Notes: generated from the letters alone by a model not told the origin. A stretch of DNA of 64,000 nucleotides from Prorocentrum cordatum (GCA_963575745.1 CAUYUJ010014175.1:231586-295585); one strand, 5' to 3'; positions 31,423 through 41,680 are shown, counted from the stretch's first letter. Numbers and translations are program-made.

Positions 31423-31449
<27 letters not shown>
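31396..31449 (-). repeat. CCT tract abutting the leader relic
   Basis: About 18 perfect CCT units beginning four bases beyond the 5' end of the leader relic, followed by C9. Confidence 0.96.
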
Positions 31450-31455
<6 letters not shown>

Positions 31456-31603
31456 GCTCTCAGTCTCCCCAAGAGGGGCGCGGGCGCGGGCAGGGGCGCC
31501 AAGCAAGCCACACGGGCGCGATGACCCAGCACAGCACCTGCCCGGCCTTGCCCCCCAAGTCGCCACGCCTGGGCAGGGGGCGGGGGGAGGTGCAGGGACG
31601 AAG

Positions 31604-31743
31604 GGGGAGGAGGAGGGGGAGGAGGGGGAGGAGGGGGAGGAGGAGGGGGGGGAGGAGGAGGAGGAGAGGAGGAGGAGGAGGAGGAGGAGGAGGAGGAGGA
31701 GGAGGAGGAGGAGGAGGAGGAGGAGGAGGAGGAGGAGGAGGAG
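31604..31743 (+). repeat. GGA polypurine tract
   Basis: GGAGGGGGA units turning into perfect GGA. Purines are on the plus strand, opposite to the CCT tract 150 bp upstream. Confidence 0.96.
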
Positions 31744-31954
31744 GCCCCCCTCTGGGACCCCCCCTCACAGACCCTCCCCCCCTTGGGGGTTCCCTAGGCC
31801 GACGACGGCCGACGGCGACGGCGACGCCGGACATCGACGGCCAGCGGCGACGACGATCACCACGGAATCGACAACGACGACGACGACCACGACCGACCGT
31901 CCGACTGTCCGACCGACCCGCCGGCCGAGCGGCTGTCTGACCGATCGACCGACC

Positions 31955-32160
<206 letters not shown>

Positions 32161-32225
32161 GCCGATCCGATCGACGTTCGACGGGGGCGCAGTCTGGCGC
32201 CAGGGCGGCGCAGGCGGGGCTGCCA

Positions 32226-32832
32226 CCTCCTCCTCCTCCTCCTCCTCCTCCTCCTCCTCCTCCTCCTCCTCCTCGTCATCCTCCTCCTCGTCCTCCCCCT
32301 CCTCCTCCTCCTCCTCCTCCTCTTCCTCCTCCTCCTCCTCCTCCTCCTCCTCCTCCTCCTCCTCCTCCTCCTCCTCCTCCTCCTCCTCCTCCTCTCCTCC
32401 TCCCTCCCTCCTCCTCCTCCTCCTCCTCCTCCTCCTCCTCCTCCTCCTCCTCTCTCCTCCTCCTCCTCCTCCTCCTCCTCCGCCTCCTCCTCCTCCTCTC
32501 TCCTCCTCCTCCTCCTCCTCCTCCTCCTCCTCCTCCTCCTCCTCCTCCTCCATCCTCCTCCTCCTCCTCCTCCTCCTCCTCTCCTCCTCCTCCTCCTCTC
32601 CTCCTCCTCCTCCTCCTCCTCCTCCTCCTCCTCCCTCCTCCCTCCTCCTCCTCCCTCCTCCTCCTCCTCCTCCTCCTCCTCCTCTCTGTCCCCTCCTCCT
32701 CCTCCTCCTCCTCTCCCTCTCCCTCTCCCTCTCCCTCCCTCCCCCTCCTCCTCCTCCTCCTCCTCCTCCTCCTCCTCCTCCTCCTCCTCCTCCTCCTCCT
32801 CCTCCTCCTCCTCCTCCTCCTCCTCCTCCTCG
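32226..32832 (-). repeat. 600-bp CCT tract
   Basis: The longest and purest CCT run here, with TCT phase breaks roughly every 50-120 bp and a CTCCCT patch at 32,712-32,740. Open frames on both strands of over 300 codons exist only because of the repeat. Confidence 0.97.
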
Positions 32833-32875
32833 TCTCGCCTCCCCCTCATCCTCGTGCTTCTCCTCCGGCAAAGGC

Positions 32876-33000
32876 GGCCCTAGGGGTAGGCCTAGGGTAG
32901 ACCTAGGGGGTAAGCCCTAGGGATAGCAATAGGGTAGCTCTACGGGTAGGCCCTAGGGGTAGGCCTAGGGCAGCCCTACAGTAGGGGTAGGCCCTAGGAG
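32876..33000. repeat. CCCTAGGGGTAGG satellite, left block
   Basis: Units such as CCTAGGGGTAGGCCTAGGG and GGTAGCCCTAC. CCTAGG palindromes dominate. The array resumes at 33,638 on the other side of the foldback element. It resembles but is not the TTTAGGG telomere repeat. Confidence 0.88.
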
Positions 33001-33338
33001 ATCATTTTTTTATTCCGGCCGGTAACGCTCGTTACCCGGGGGGGGGGGGGGGGTCGTGCCCCCCGGGTAACGGTAACGCTTGGGCTGGGCGGGGTATAGC
33101 GAAGCAGGGGCGCTCTGCGATCGCCATAGTATGCGCGCGAGCAGCACTCTCTGCCTGAGAGCACCACAGTGGCTTGCGATTCGAGTACAAGCGCAAAGCC
33201 CGCCGCGTGGTCCCGGCACCACGCCCGCGCCCGCGCGCGCGACGACGATGATCGACGAGCGACGAGCGACGAGGTCGACGACGACGACGACGACGTTTGC
33301 CGCCTGTTTCGGCCTCCGGAGGCCGTTTTCGGGCGCCG

Positions 33339-33396
<58 letters not shown>

Positions 33397-33644
33397 TTCG
33401 AGTACAAGCGCAAAGCCCGCAAGCACCAGCATCGCGCATGCGAGCGCCGCAATGGCCTGCGAGCGCCCACAGTGCGCCTGCGACCACCACACCACAGTGC
33501 GCATGCCTTCGGGCACCAGCATGTTGGAGGGGAAGACCGAGACCCCCCCCGCGTACGAGCGTTACCGTTACGGGGGGGGGGGGGGGGGAGAGGCCCGGGT
33601 AACGAGCGTTACCCCCCAGAGGATAAAAAAACAATCTCTAGGGG
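32992..33644. mobile_element. 653-bp foldback element inside the satellite
   Basis: Long inverted ends of about 88 bp. Left: CCCTAGGAGATCATTTTTTT, GGTAACGCTCGTTACCCGGG, a G-run, then CGGGTAACGGTAACGCT. Right, inverted: AGCGTTACCGTTACGGGG, CCCGGGTAACGAGCGTTACC, then GGATAAAAAAACAATCTC. The interior has two direct copies of GATTCGAGTACAAGCGCAAA (33,180 and 33,394), CGA runs and CACAGTGCGC words. It has no transposase. Satellite lies on both sides, so it either inserted there or the satellite grew from its flanks. Confidence 0.82.
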
Positions 33645-33925
33645 TAAGCCTAGGGTAGCCCCAGGGGTAGGACCTAGGGGTAGGCCTAGGGTAGCCCCAG
33701 GGGTAGGACCTAGGGGTAGCCCTAGGGTAGCCCTAGGGGTAGCCCCAGGGGTAGGCCCTAGGGGTAGCCCTAGGGTAGCCCTAGGTGTAGGCCCTAGGGG
33801 TACCCCTAGGGTAGCCCTAGCCCTACGGGTAGGTAGGCCCTAGGGGTAGCCCTAGGGTAGCCCTAGGGGTAGGCCCTAGGGTAGCCCTAGGGGTAGGCCC
33901 TAGGGGTAGCCCTAGGGTAGCCCTT
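33638..33925. repeat. CCCTAGGGGTAGG satellite, right block
   Basis: About 290 bp of CCTAGGGGTAGCCCTAGGG units in good condition, clearer than the left block. Confidence 0.93.
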
Positions 33926-35100
33926 CCGTGGGTGATCTATAAGTCCATTTCCTCTCCCCTTCCCTGGTGGTGGTGTATACCAGGGCTGGACCGAAACTTT
34001 GTTGTTCGTTTTGTTTGCGTTGTGTGTTTCGTGGTGCTCTACCTGTTTTCCTGGACCCTCTTGCCAACACGCCGCAAAACAAAACACAGCCGAAGTCCAA
34101 CAAAACAGCGCTTAGGTCCAGCCCCGGTCTAGACTTCTGGGCACCGAAATCCCACCGCGCGGGAGAGACGAGACTGGGAGAGCGGGGGGAGGAGAGGAAG
34201 GCTGGGGGCGGCGAGAACCCCGCAGCACGCCCCGGCTGCACGCGGGATCCAGCGGCTGCCCACACTGAGGGGCAACGAGCGGGGGGGGACTAGCACAGAG
34301 GGGGGATGCATCGACCCGGGATCGGCGATCCATCGCCGATGGATCGGCGCTGGGCCTCCGAGAGTGAAATCGCACCTTCCTGGGCGGAGGTGGGGCCATC
34401 GGGTCCCTATCGGCGAGCAATGGGCGATTGGGGGTCGATGCATCACCCCCTGTGGCCCTATGCATATCCCCCATACCGATGTCCCCGACACAATCACACG
34501 ACAGACACGTCCCACTCGACAGCACGGAGGGAGAAGCGGAGGGACGGCCCGAGATGTCCACACGAACGGACGAGAGAGGGGCGCCCTCGAGCCAGGCGGG
34601 GCTCGAGAAGCTCGCCAGCGAAGTCGAGCCATAGGTGCAGGCCGTGGTCGAGAAGGCCCCCGCAAACCCGACGTTGCGAAAACGTGGCGACATTCGAAAC
34701 GTCGCATGACCGGAGCCCGAGACTCCATCCTTCTGCGGCATTGCGGGAGCCTGAACGATCTGTGAGGGTCCCCAGGCCCAAAAGCAAGCGAAAACGCCTG
34801 GCGCAAAACAAACTGAGTCACTGCACCGACATTGCAGACTTGCTGCAGCGGGTGGTTTTTACGTGGATCTGTCAACGCAAAACCCCGAAACGGCGGGCGA
34901 AAAACGAAGTTAATTTCACGTGGATGTCTTGTAGTCTTCATTCCTGGCCAAAGAAATCCGCACGAAATTCACTCCGAAATCCCAAACGACACTCTCCAGG
35001 ACAATCTGGGCCCATCTCACTGTTTTCCAAGCGAAATCCGCGCAGCGATGCTGGCGCACTGAAAAGTGCGGCCCCTGGATCGCAGGGAACGCCACGTAAA
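33926..35100. other. No gene seen
   Basis: Unique GC-rich sequence. GGGATCGGCGATCCATCGCC at 34,319 is a palindromic patch related to family D. GTGAGGGTCCCCAGGCCC at 34,761 is the short motif also at 7,938 and 43,998. Frames up to 273 codons lack domains. Confidence 0.45.
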
Positions 35101-35101
35101 G

Positions 35102-35252
35102 GTCGGGCGTGCCTCCCTACAGGCTGATGTTGGGCAGAAGCTTAAACAATACGCCAAAACATACGCTGAACTATTTAATAATAATAAAAATCGTCCTCAG
35201 ATTATGTTTTGATAATTTTGTGATATTCCTCCTGTAGGGGGACCCGCCCAAC
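35102..35252. mobile_element. MITE-like family C, copy 1
   Basis: A 151-bp unit. Left end GTCGGGCGTGCCTCCCTACA, right end TGTAGGGGGACCCGCCCAAC, inverted to each other. The interior is AT-rich (TTAATAATAATAAAAATCG). Same ends and length as 55,381-55,533. Confidence 0.75.
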
Positions 35253-35264
35253 GTCTCTCGGTCT

Positions 35265-35345
35265 GAATCGTCCCGCAGCCGAGCGGGCACACCTCCTGGG
35301 CCCAGAGGCTTGGCCTCTGGCAGTGGGGGGCCAGTGCAACGCCCC
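35265..35345. repeat. Repeat R6, copy 1
   Basis: TCGTCCCGCAGCCGAGCGGG, CTCCTGGGCCCAGAGG and GGCCTCTGGCAG match 36,243-36,315. The two copies bracket the 90-bp tandem array. Confidence 0.8.
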
Positions 35346-35388
35346 GATCTCAGGAGCGGTCACGGAGCCGTCCCTGAGATCCGACGCT

Positions 35389-35563
35389 GTGACAAGTTTA
35401 CTTGCATGGCGTTCGCCCCCCCCCCCCCCCTCTCGCCCCTCCTAAATCGAATACGAGCGTGCAAATGCCTTTCGACTTGCGTGATTTCCGCACATCAAAC
35501 TATTTTCGGCTTGCTTCGGGCTCAGGCCCCCCCCCGTCCATGCAAGTAAACTTGCCCGAGTCA
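35389..35563. mobile_element. 175-bp inverted-repeat element
   Basis: Left GTGACAAGTTTACTTGCATG, right CATGCAAGTAAACTTGCCCG plus AGTCAC. Arms of about 22 bp pair with a 5-base bulge on the right. Poly-C runs lie just inside both ends. Single copy in the window. Confidence 0.7.
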
Positions 35564-35650
35564 CAAAAATGGCACTACCGAGGACACCCACATATCCGTT
35601 TTTGGGTATGTGCGCACCACCGCTACGACCACTACTAGCACTGCTAAGAA

Positions 35651-36200
35651 ACCCTGGGACGGATAGAGACCGCGGTGAGGGGCCACCCCCTGCGCAACCC
35701 CCTGTGGTGTGGAGAAAATGCCACGCCTGCCACGCCCCGCGGCCCTGGCACGGATAGAGACCGCGGTGAGGGATTACCCCCTGCGGTGGAGAAAGTGCCA
35801 CGCATGCCACGCCCCGCGACGCTTGGACGGATAGACACCGCGGGCAGGAACCACCCCCTGCACACCCCCTGTGGTGTGGAGAAAATGCCACGCCTGCCAC
35901 GCCCCGCGACGCTTGGACGGATAGACACCGCGGGCAGGAACCACCCCCTGCACACCCCCTGTGGTGTGGAGAAAATGCCACGCCTGCCACGCCCCGCGAC
36001 CCTGGGACGGATAGAGACCGCGGTGAGGGACCACCCCCTGCGCACCCCCTGTGGTGTGGAGAGAGTGCCACGCCTGCCACGCCCCGCGACCCTGGGACGG
36101 ATAGAGACCGCGGAGGGACTACCCATGGCGCACCCCCTGCGGCGTGGCGAAGATGCCACGCATGCCACGCCGCGGGACCCTGGCACGGATAGCGGCCGCG
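35651..36200 (+). repeat. Tandem array, unit about 90 bp, six to seven copies
   Basis: Unit: GGACGGATAGAGACCGCGG, then ACCACCCCCTGC, CCCCTGTGGTGTGGAGAAAA and TGCCACGCCTGCCACGCCCC. One copy lost about 20 bp. Units 3 and 4 are identical, pointing to recent exchange. Frames on both strands repeat with it. Confidence 0.93.
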
Positions 36201-36242
36201 GTGAAACCCCGGGATCTCAGGGAGCGCTGCAGCTCTCGGCCC

Positions 36243-36366
36243 GACTCGTCCCGCCGCCGAGCGGGCACAGCTCCTGGGCCCAGAGGGTGGGCCTCTGGCA
36301 GGGGGGGCCGGCGAGGAGGAGGAGGAGGAGGAGGAGGAGGAGGAGGAGGAGGAGGAGGAGGAGGGG
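36243..36366 (+). repeat. Repeat R6 copy 2 followed by (GGA)n
   Basis: R6 to about 36,315, then about 17 GGA units to 36,363 and GGGCCGGCG, the same GGCCGGCG that precedes the tract. The GGA run therefore sits inside a GGCCGGCG duplication. Confidence 0.85.
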
Positions 36367-36467
36367 CCGGCGCAGCGCCCCCGAACGTTTTTTACGTCGC
36401 CGCGCGGCAGAGGCAGTCCGCACGCGCGTCCGAGTGGTGCCCGGGGGCGGGGTCACAAATCGGCCTG

Positions 36468-36662
36468 GTGGGTGCCACGACAATGGACACCCCAACAGTC
36501 CTATCCTTGAGTTAGACATGTGATTGACATGTGTAAAGCATGTTCTAACACTGTTTCAAACATGTTTTTACATCTTTAAACATGTTTTAAACACGCTTTA
36601 GGCATCTGGACATTATTTGGCAGCATGCTTCCTCTCCATTAATAGTCCTCCACAAAATTAGC
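36468..36662. repeat. AT-rich dispersed repeat R5, copy 2
   Basis: GTGCCACGACAATGGACACC to TGGCAGCATGCTTCCTCTCC and onward to ACAAAATTAG. Same length and order as 23,670-23,865. AACATGTTTTTACATC and AACATGTTTTAAACACG are internal. Confidence 0.8.
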
Positions 36663-36689
36663 CCGCATGTGCGAGGGGGGAGAGACCCA

Positions 36690-36917
36690 GATCATTGGAT
36701 ACCGATTTTTGTTCGATCGCGATCGGTAGCGACCGATCGGCACTCCAAATCGGTCGCGACCGATCGCGAATCGGTCGCGACCGTTCGCCACCGATCGCGG
36801 CCGATCGGTCGCGACTGATCGGTCGCGACCGATTTTGAAGCAAATCGAAATTTGAAGCAAAATCGGTAGCGACCCTTCTCGTCGGTCGGGACTGGAAAAT
36901 TCCCGTATCCAATGATC
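36690..36917. mobile_element. 228-bp TIR element full of GGTCGCGACC palindromes
   Basis: Ends GATCATTGGATAC and GTATCCAATGATC are perfect 13-bp inverted repeats. Inside, CGGTCGCGACCGATC-type palindromes occur about nine times. Noncoding. Flanks: CCCA left, AGGG right. Single copy in this window. Confidence 0.75.
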
Positions 36918-36950
36918 AGGGGAAGGGGGCGGGCGGCTGCAAGGGCCTTT

Positions 36951-37015
36951 ACACAGGACCGGTGTTTCTCCCGAATCGTTCTGTTGACGGTTCCCGGGCG
37001 CCCCGGGAGGCCGAC
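36951..37015 (+). repeat. Dispersed repeat family R1, copy 4 (partial)
   Basis: CAGGACCGGTGTTTCTCCCG, GTTCTGTTGACGGTTCCCGG and GGGAGGCCGAC. It lies 34 bp after the TIR element. Confidence 0.7.
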
Positions 37016-37345
37016 ATTGGGCGTGGCTTCATGGGGGGTCATCAATGGGGGGGTCAGAAACGGTCCCCTTTCGTGCCCCTTTCGGGCTCCTCTGGAGCCC
37101 CAGGGGGCTCGTTTAGGTACCGTTTGGGTACCTTTTCGAACCACCCTCGCCACCCCCCCATTTATGACCCCCCCATTACGCAGCGCCCAACGACAATAGC
37201 CCAAAGCCTCCCGGTGTGTTTTTCGGACGTTTGCGAGTAGGCACCTTGCGAGTAGCGGAACGCGCTCGGTGATTCTTTCGACGCGATCAGGTCTGGGCCC
37301 CGATCCCAAGAGCGGTCACTGCACCTCTTCGGGGATCTGCTAACC
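37016..37345. other. No gene seen
   Basis: Contains GGGGTCATCAATGGGGGGGT and, inverted, CCCCCCCATTTATGACCCCCC at 37,153-37,172, so about 145 bp here may be another small foldback. No frame is credible. Confidence 0.4.
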
Positions 37346-37349
37346 CGTT

Positions 37350-37560
37350 TTAAACAGACCCAGGTCAGCCAAAAACGAACAAACTGCAATGCAAGAGAGA
37401 AGAACTGCAACGCAGGGCTTCGCAAACCCGGGTCAACCAATATGCGCGGCCGCCTCGCGGCCACGAGCGGCTCGCTAACCCGGGTCAGCCAAAGGGGCTC
37501 TTCGCAGGATCCTGCAGGATCCCGTGCCCTGGCTGATCCCTGTTTGCACTGACCTCCGTC
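37350..37560. repeat. Repeat R3 with AACCCGGGTCAGCC units
   Basis: AAACCCGGGTCAACCAA, CTAACCCGGGTCAGCCAAAG and GCAGGATCCTGCAGGATCC, then TGGCTGATCCCTGTTTGCA. The last part aligns with 11,896-11,945. Confidence 0.6.
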
Positions 37561-37767
37561 TCCTGAGCCCCGACCTCTGCCCATCGCAACATTCAGCCCC
37601 GACCCGGGCCAACCAAATCGCAGACCGGCCGCTCGAGGTCGGCGCCGCCGTGGCCCCGCACTGCGCGGGGTGGCCGCCAGGGCCTCCCCAAGAGAAGGGC
37701 CCCACGGCAGGCACGAGCGTGGCGCGCCCGGGCATGCGGCGCGCGCGGCGAGGGCATCGAATCCTGC

Positions 37768-37958
37768 AGAGGCCTCCTAGACGGGCTCCGACCAGATGGG
37801 GTCGGAGGATTGCACCGCACCGGCGATGCGCTGGCGACGTCGGCATGGAGAACAATCGGGCTCCACCTCGAGCCGCATCGCCGATGTATCGGCGATGCAT
37901 CGGCGATGCGGCGCGATCCTCCGACCCCATCTACTCCGACCCCATTTGGGAGGCCTAG
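37768..37958. mobile_element. MITE-like family D, copy 2 (fullest)
   Basis: The core ends are GATGGGGTCGGAGGATTGCA and GGCGCGATCCTCCGACCCCA. The inverted match extends outward on both sides (GAGGCCTCCTAG left, GGGAGGCCTAG right, with CTCCGACC and CCGACCCCATTTGG between). Interior: GCATCGCCGATGTATCGGCG and GATGCATCGGCGATGCGG. Noncoding. Confidence 0.75.
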
Positions 37959-38089
37959 ATCCTGCTGGCACTTCCTCAGCTAATGAATCGAGGAAGGAGA
38001 AGCAACATAAACAACAGCTTCGGACGACCGCGGAAGCATCTTGGATCAAAGCTGGGTCCCGCTGGCATCGCCCAAACAGTGCTTGCACT

Positions 38090-39245
38090 TCGGGAGCGGA
38101 TGGGTACGTCGAAGATTCGACACGTTGCCGCCCGTTGCTGCTCGTTGCCGCGTCGCGGCCGCCTCGTACGCCGTGTGGGTATGTTGCCACCCGTTGCGGC
38201 CTTGCTGCCGCCTCGTGCTCACGCCTCGTGCGCTGTGTGGGTACGTCGAGGATTCGCAACGTTGCCGCCCGCTGCTGCCCGTTGCCGCGCCGTTGCCGCC
38301 CGTTGCCGCCTCGCGCGCTGCGTGGGCACGTCGCGGACTCGCAGCGCTGCCCCTCGCTGACATGGTGCGCTGTGCTGGCACACGTCGAGGATTCGCAGCG
38401 TTGCCGCCCCCTGCCACCTCGTGCGCCCGCCTCGTGCGCGATGTGGGTATGCCGAGACTCGCCACGCTGCCTTCCCGTGGCCGCTTCGCTGCCGCTTCGT
38501 TTCCGCCCGGTGCGCTGCGCCGGTGTGCCGAAGGTTCGCAGCGCTGCCGCCCTCCTGCTGCCCGTTGCCGCCTCGTGCGCCCTCGTGGTGCGCTGCGGTG
38601 TTCCGGGGATTCGACACGGTGCCACCCGGTGCTGCCTCGTGCGCCGTGAGGGTATGTCGAGGATTCGCTACGTTGCCGTCCGTTGCCGCCTCTTGCGCCC
38701 GCCTCGTGCGCTGTGTGGGTACGCCGTGGATTCGCACGTTACCGCCCGTTGCCGTCCGTTGCCGCCTGTTGCGCTGCGTGGGTATGTCGAGGATTCGCCG
38801 CGTTGCCGCCAGTTACCGCCTCGCGCGCCCGCCTCGTTTGTTGCGTGGGTATGTCGAAGAGTCGATACGTTGCCGCTCGGTGCCGCTCGTTGCCGCCTCG
38901 TGAGTTGTGGGCCTGTCGAAGAGTCGCCGCGTTGCTGCCTCGTGCTGCGCGTGGGTCAGTCGAGAGTCCAACACGTTGCCGCTCGTTGCTGCCAAGTGCG
39001 CTTTGGGTATGTCGAAGATTCGCCACGTTGCCGCCCGTTGACGGCGCGGTGCCGCCTTGTACGCTGTGTGGGTAGGTCGAACGTTCGCAATGTTGCCCTG
39101 CGCTTCCGCTCGTTGCCGCTCGTTGCTGCCCCGTGCGCTGCGTGGGTATGGCCGCCCGCTGCCGCCTCGTGCGCCCGCCTGGTGCGCCGTGTGGGCCGTC
39201 GAGGATTCGACACGCTGCCGCTCGTTGCCGCCTCGCGCGCTGCCG
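38090..39245 (+). repeat. Diverged tandem array, unit about 60-90 bp
   Basis: The recurring unit is GTGGGTATGTCGAGGATTCG, CGTTGCCGCCCGTTGCCGCC, TCGTGCGC. At least 14 copies with length variation. The array is open in several frames; the longest, 37,796-39,298, has 500 codons of RCRPLPPRALCGYVEDS-type repeats. An expressed repetitive protein cannot be excluded but frame agreement on both strands argues for a noncoding satellite. Confidence 0.85.
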
Positions 39246-39540
39246 CCACACATTTGGGGTCACGACACTACATAGCTTACACATCCACCGTGCATTAACT
39301 TACCGTCTGGGGTCCGCGCTGGCAAACATGTTTACACCGTGCCTTCTTCCTTTGAAGGAAGGCATGGCAGGAGCAAGCCCGCCTGCAGAGGCATCGACCT
39401 TTGCGCTTTCGGAAGGTTTGATACACTCAATTGCGCCGTTAGTGCCCGCTGTTTCACCCTGTCCAGCCGCAAGCGTTCGCCGAGTGCAGTTCCTTATCGG
39501 CAGCGATGAGGTCTGCTGGCACTCAAATTAAATCCCGCAT
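39246..39540. other. No gene seen
   Basis: A short frame reads LSEGLIHSIAPLVPAVSPCP, without domain support. No repeat matched. Confidence 0.4.
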
Positions 39541-39546
39541 GGGATG

Positions 39547-39676
39547 CTTGCCATCGCTCGGGCGTCCATTCCCTGTGCATGTTTCGGTTTTGTGCGTGGT
39601 TTTTGCTCGATGGTCCAGGATGCTCCTCGATTGTCCTCGCCGAGAAAAAGAAAGCACACGTCTGAGCGATGCCAAG
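39547..39676. mobile_element. MITE-like family B, copy 3
   Basis: Left CTTGCCATCGCTCGGGCGTC, right ACGTCTGAGCGATGCCAAG, with TTTGTGCGTGGTTTTTGC and GGATGCTCCTCGATTG inside. GATG occurs directly on both sides, a possible 4-bp target duplication. Confidence 0.8.
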
Positions 39677-40174
39677 GATGCGTCGGTCCAAAGCCCTGGG
39701 GCTGCAGGAGCAGCGCAGGCAGCAGACGGGCTGGGGCCCAGCACGGTGGCGGCAGCGTGCTCGTACCGCGCGGCGACTTCGAGATCCCAAGACACCTCAC
39801 CGCACGATCCGTCACCGCGCGGTCTTGGGACCCTGAAGGCCCTGGTCGCCCGAGACGTCATCAGAGGACGACCCGAGTCCCGAGACCATGCTGTGACCTC
39901 GAATCCCACTGACTCACCACACGGTGTGATCCCCACACCTGAAGGGACCCAGGGACACACAAGTCCGCCGGCCCCCTTGTGGGGCCACCAGGCTGTAGGA
40001 CCGTGATTCGCAGTTTCCTGTACCAGTGGTAGCTTGTAGTTTGCAGTGTTACAGTTCTGCTTCTTGCTGGTTACTGTAACTAGCTGATTGACCGCGCGAG
40101 GGGGGGGGAGGCCCAAACGGGATTTTTAGCACCCCCTGGGCGCGTTGTCTGAATTGCTGGGGGGGCTCGAAAAC
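39677..40174. other. No gene seen
   Basis: GCACGGTGGC and CGCACGATCCGTCACCGCGC patches only. No credible frame; nothing matched elsewhere. Confidence 0.4.
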
Positions 40175-40176
40175 GA

Positions 40177-40917
40177 CACCCCTCACGCAGATCCGCATGG
40201 TCAGGGTCCAAAAACACAGGGGATTTGCTACATTTTTGAAATTCGGTGCCACCCCTCACGCAGATCCGCGGGGTCAGGGTCCAAAAACACAAGGGATTTG
40301 CCACATTTCTGAAATTCGGTGCCACCCCTCACGCAGATCCGCGGGGTCAGGGTCCAAAAACACATGGGATTTGCCACATTTCTGAAATTCGGTGCCACCC
40401 CTCACGCAGATCCGCGGGGTCAGGGTCCAAAAACACAGGGGATTTGCCACATTTCTGAAATTCGGTGCCACCCCTCACGCAGATCCGCGGGGTCAGGGTC
40501 CAAAAACACAGGGGATTTGCCACATTTCTGAAATTCGGTGCCACCCCTCACGCAGATCCGCGGGGTCAGGGTCCAAAAACACAGGGATTTGCCACATTTC
40601 TGAAATTCGGTGCCACCCCTCACGCAGATCCGCGGGGTCAGGGTCCAAAAACACAAGGGATTTGCCACATTTCTGAAATTCGGTGCCACCCCTCACGCAG
40701 ATCCGCGGGGTCAGGGTCCAAAAACACATGGATTTGCCACATTTCTGAAATTCGGTGCCACCCCTCACGCAGATCCGCGGGGTCAGGGTCCAAAAACACA
40801 GGGGATTTGCCACATTTCTGAAATTCGGTGCCACCCCTCACGCAGATCCGCGGGGTCAGGGTCCAAAAACACAAGGGATTTGCCACATTTCTGAAATTCG
40901 GTGCCACCCCTCACGCA
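40177..40917 (+). repeat. 73-bp tandem array, ten copies
   Basis: Unit: ACCCCTCACGCAGATCCGCG, GGGTCAGGGTCCAAAAACAC, AGGGGATTTGCCACATTTC, TGAAATTCGGTGCC. Copies start near 40,179, 40,252, 40,325, 40,398, 40,471, 40,544, 40,616, 40,689, 40,761 and 40,834; two are 72 bp. The first copy is the most diverged (CATGGTCAGG, CTACATTTTTG), the others nearly identical. Confidence 0.97.
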
Positions 40918-41045
40918 CATCAATCGCAAGGCGTGGTAACCCAAACTGCGAGTACTCCCTCGGCCCTTTAATCCCAAGGTGTGGTAACCAAGCTCGTAAA
41001 CCATACACGTCTTACCAATCGCCCTGTGTGGTAACCCCTCTTGTG
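40918..41045 (+). repeat. Three spaced copies of AATCxCAAGGxGTGGTAACC
   Basis: AATCGCAAGGCGTGGTAACC (40,922), AATCCCAAGGTGTGGTAACC (40,971) and AATCGCCCTGTGTGGTAACC (41,017), about 48 bp apart. Confidence 0.75.
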
Positions 41046-41518
41046 ATCAGTTGGTTTTGCCGATTGCGAATCGGCCTCGCATGAAGTTCCGATACTGCTG
41101 CACGACAGCGCCAAAGCCTCATGACTTAGCTCTTCCATGGCCCATTCTCCGAGAGAGGGGGCCGGCGGCAGGGGGCGAAGCCCTTACGGATAAATACGCA
41201 CACAAATACCAGGATTCCCCATCTGTTCACATAGTTTCTGGGTTTTCGTTTTCCCCCCACATACTGTCCTGGGGATCGACGATGACTTGTGTCTGTGTTT
41301 TTCCCCCTGGACACCGCTTGGGGGTCGCCCGAGCCGAGCTTGGATCTCCCTCCCATCGGTCAGCCGCGGCTCCAGCGTGGTTCTTCCGAGGGGACTGGGC
41401 CTCCGCAAGGCTGCATCGAAGGCGAGTCCTCGTCGCCGTCGTCGTCGTCGCCGTCGCCGTCGTCGTCGGCGTCGGCGTCGGCGTCGTCATCGCCAGCATC
41501 ACCGTCGCAATCACCTGG
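41046..41518. other. No gene seen; CGTCGTCGCCG run
   Basis: Unique sequence leading to a GTCGTCGCCGTCG run at 41,430-41,500. Nothing recognised. Confidence 0.45.
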
Positions 41519-41680
41519 AGGCCGCCCAGATGGAGCAACAGCAGCTGGGGTCGGAGGCTGGCGCCGTGTCGCCGATGCTTCGGTGACGCCGGGGCGGAGA
41601 GCATCGGGCTCCGGATCGCACCGCATCGCCAGTGCATCGGCGATGCGGCTGCATACCTCCGACCCCCTCTTGGGCGGCGT
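41519..41680. mobile_element. MITE-like family D, copy 3
   Basis: Core ends GCTGGGGTCGGAGGCTGGCG and GGCTGCATACCTCCGACCCC; outer ends GGCCGCCCAGA and TGGGCGGCGT. Interior has GCATCGCCAGTGCATCGGCG. More diverged than copy 2. Confidence 0.65.

Noticed and set aside
32876-33925. Telomere or subtelomere
   Set aside because: The repeat is CCTAGGGGTAGG with CCTAGG palindromes, not TTTAGGG, and it is internal.
36690-36917. Replication origin or operator array
   Set aside because: The palindromes are suggestive but the perfect outer ends favour a mobile element; no gene or other origin feature nearby.
40177-40917. CRISPR array
   Set aside because: The whole 73-bp unit is repeated, with no variable spacers, in a eukaryotic context.
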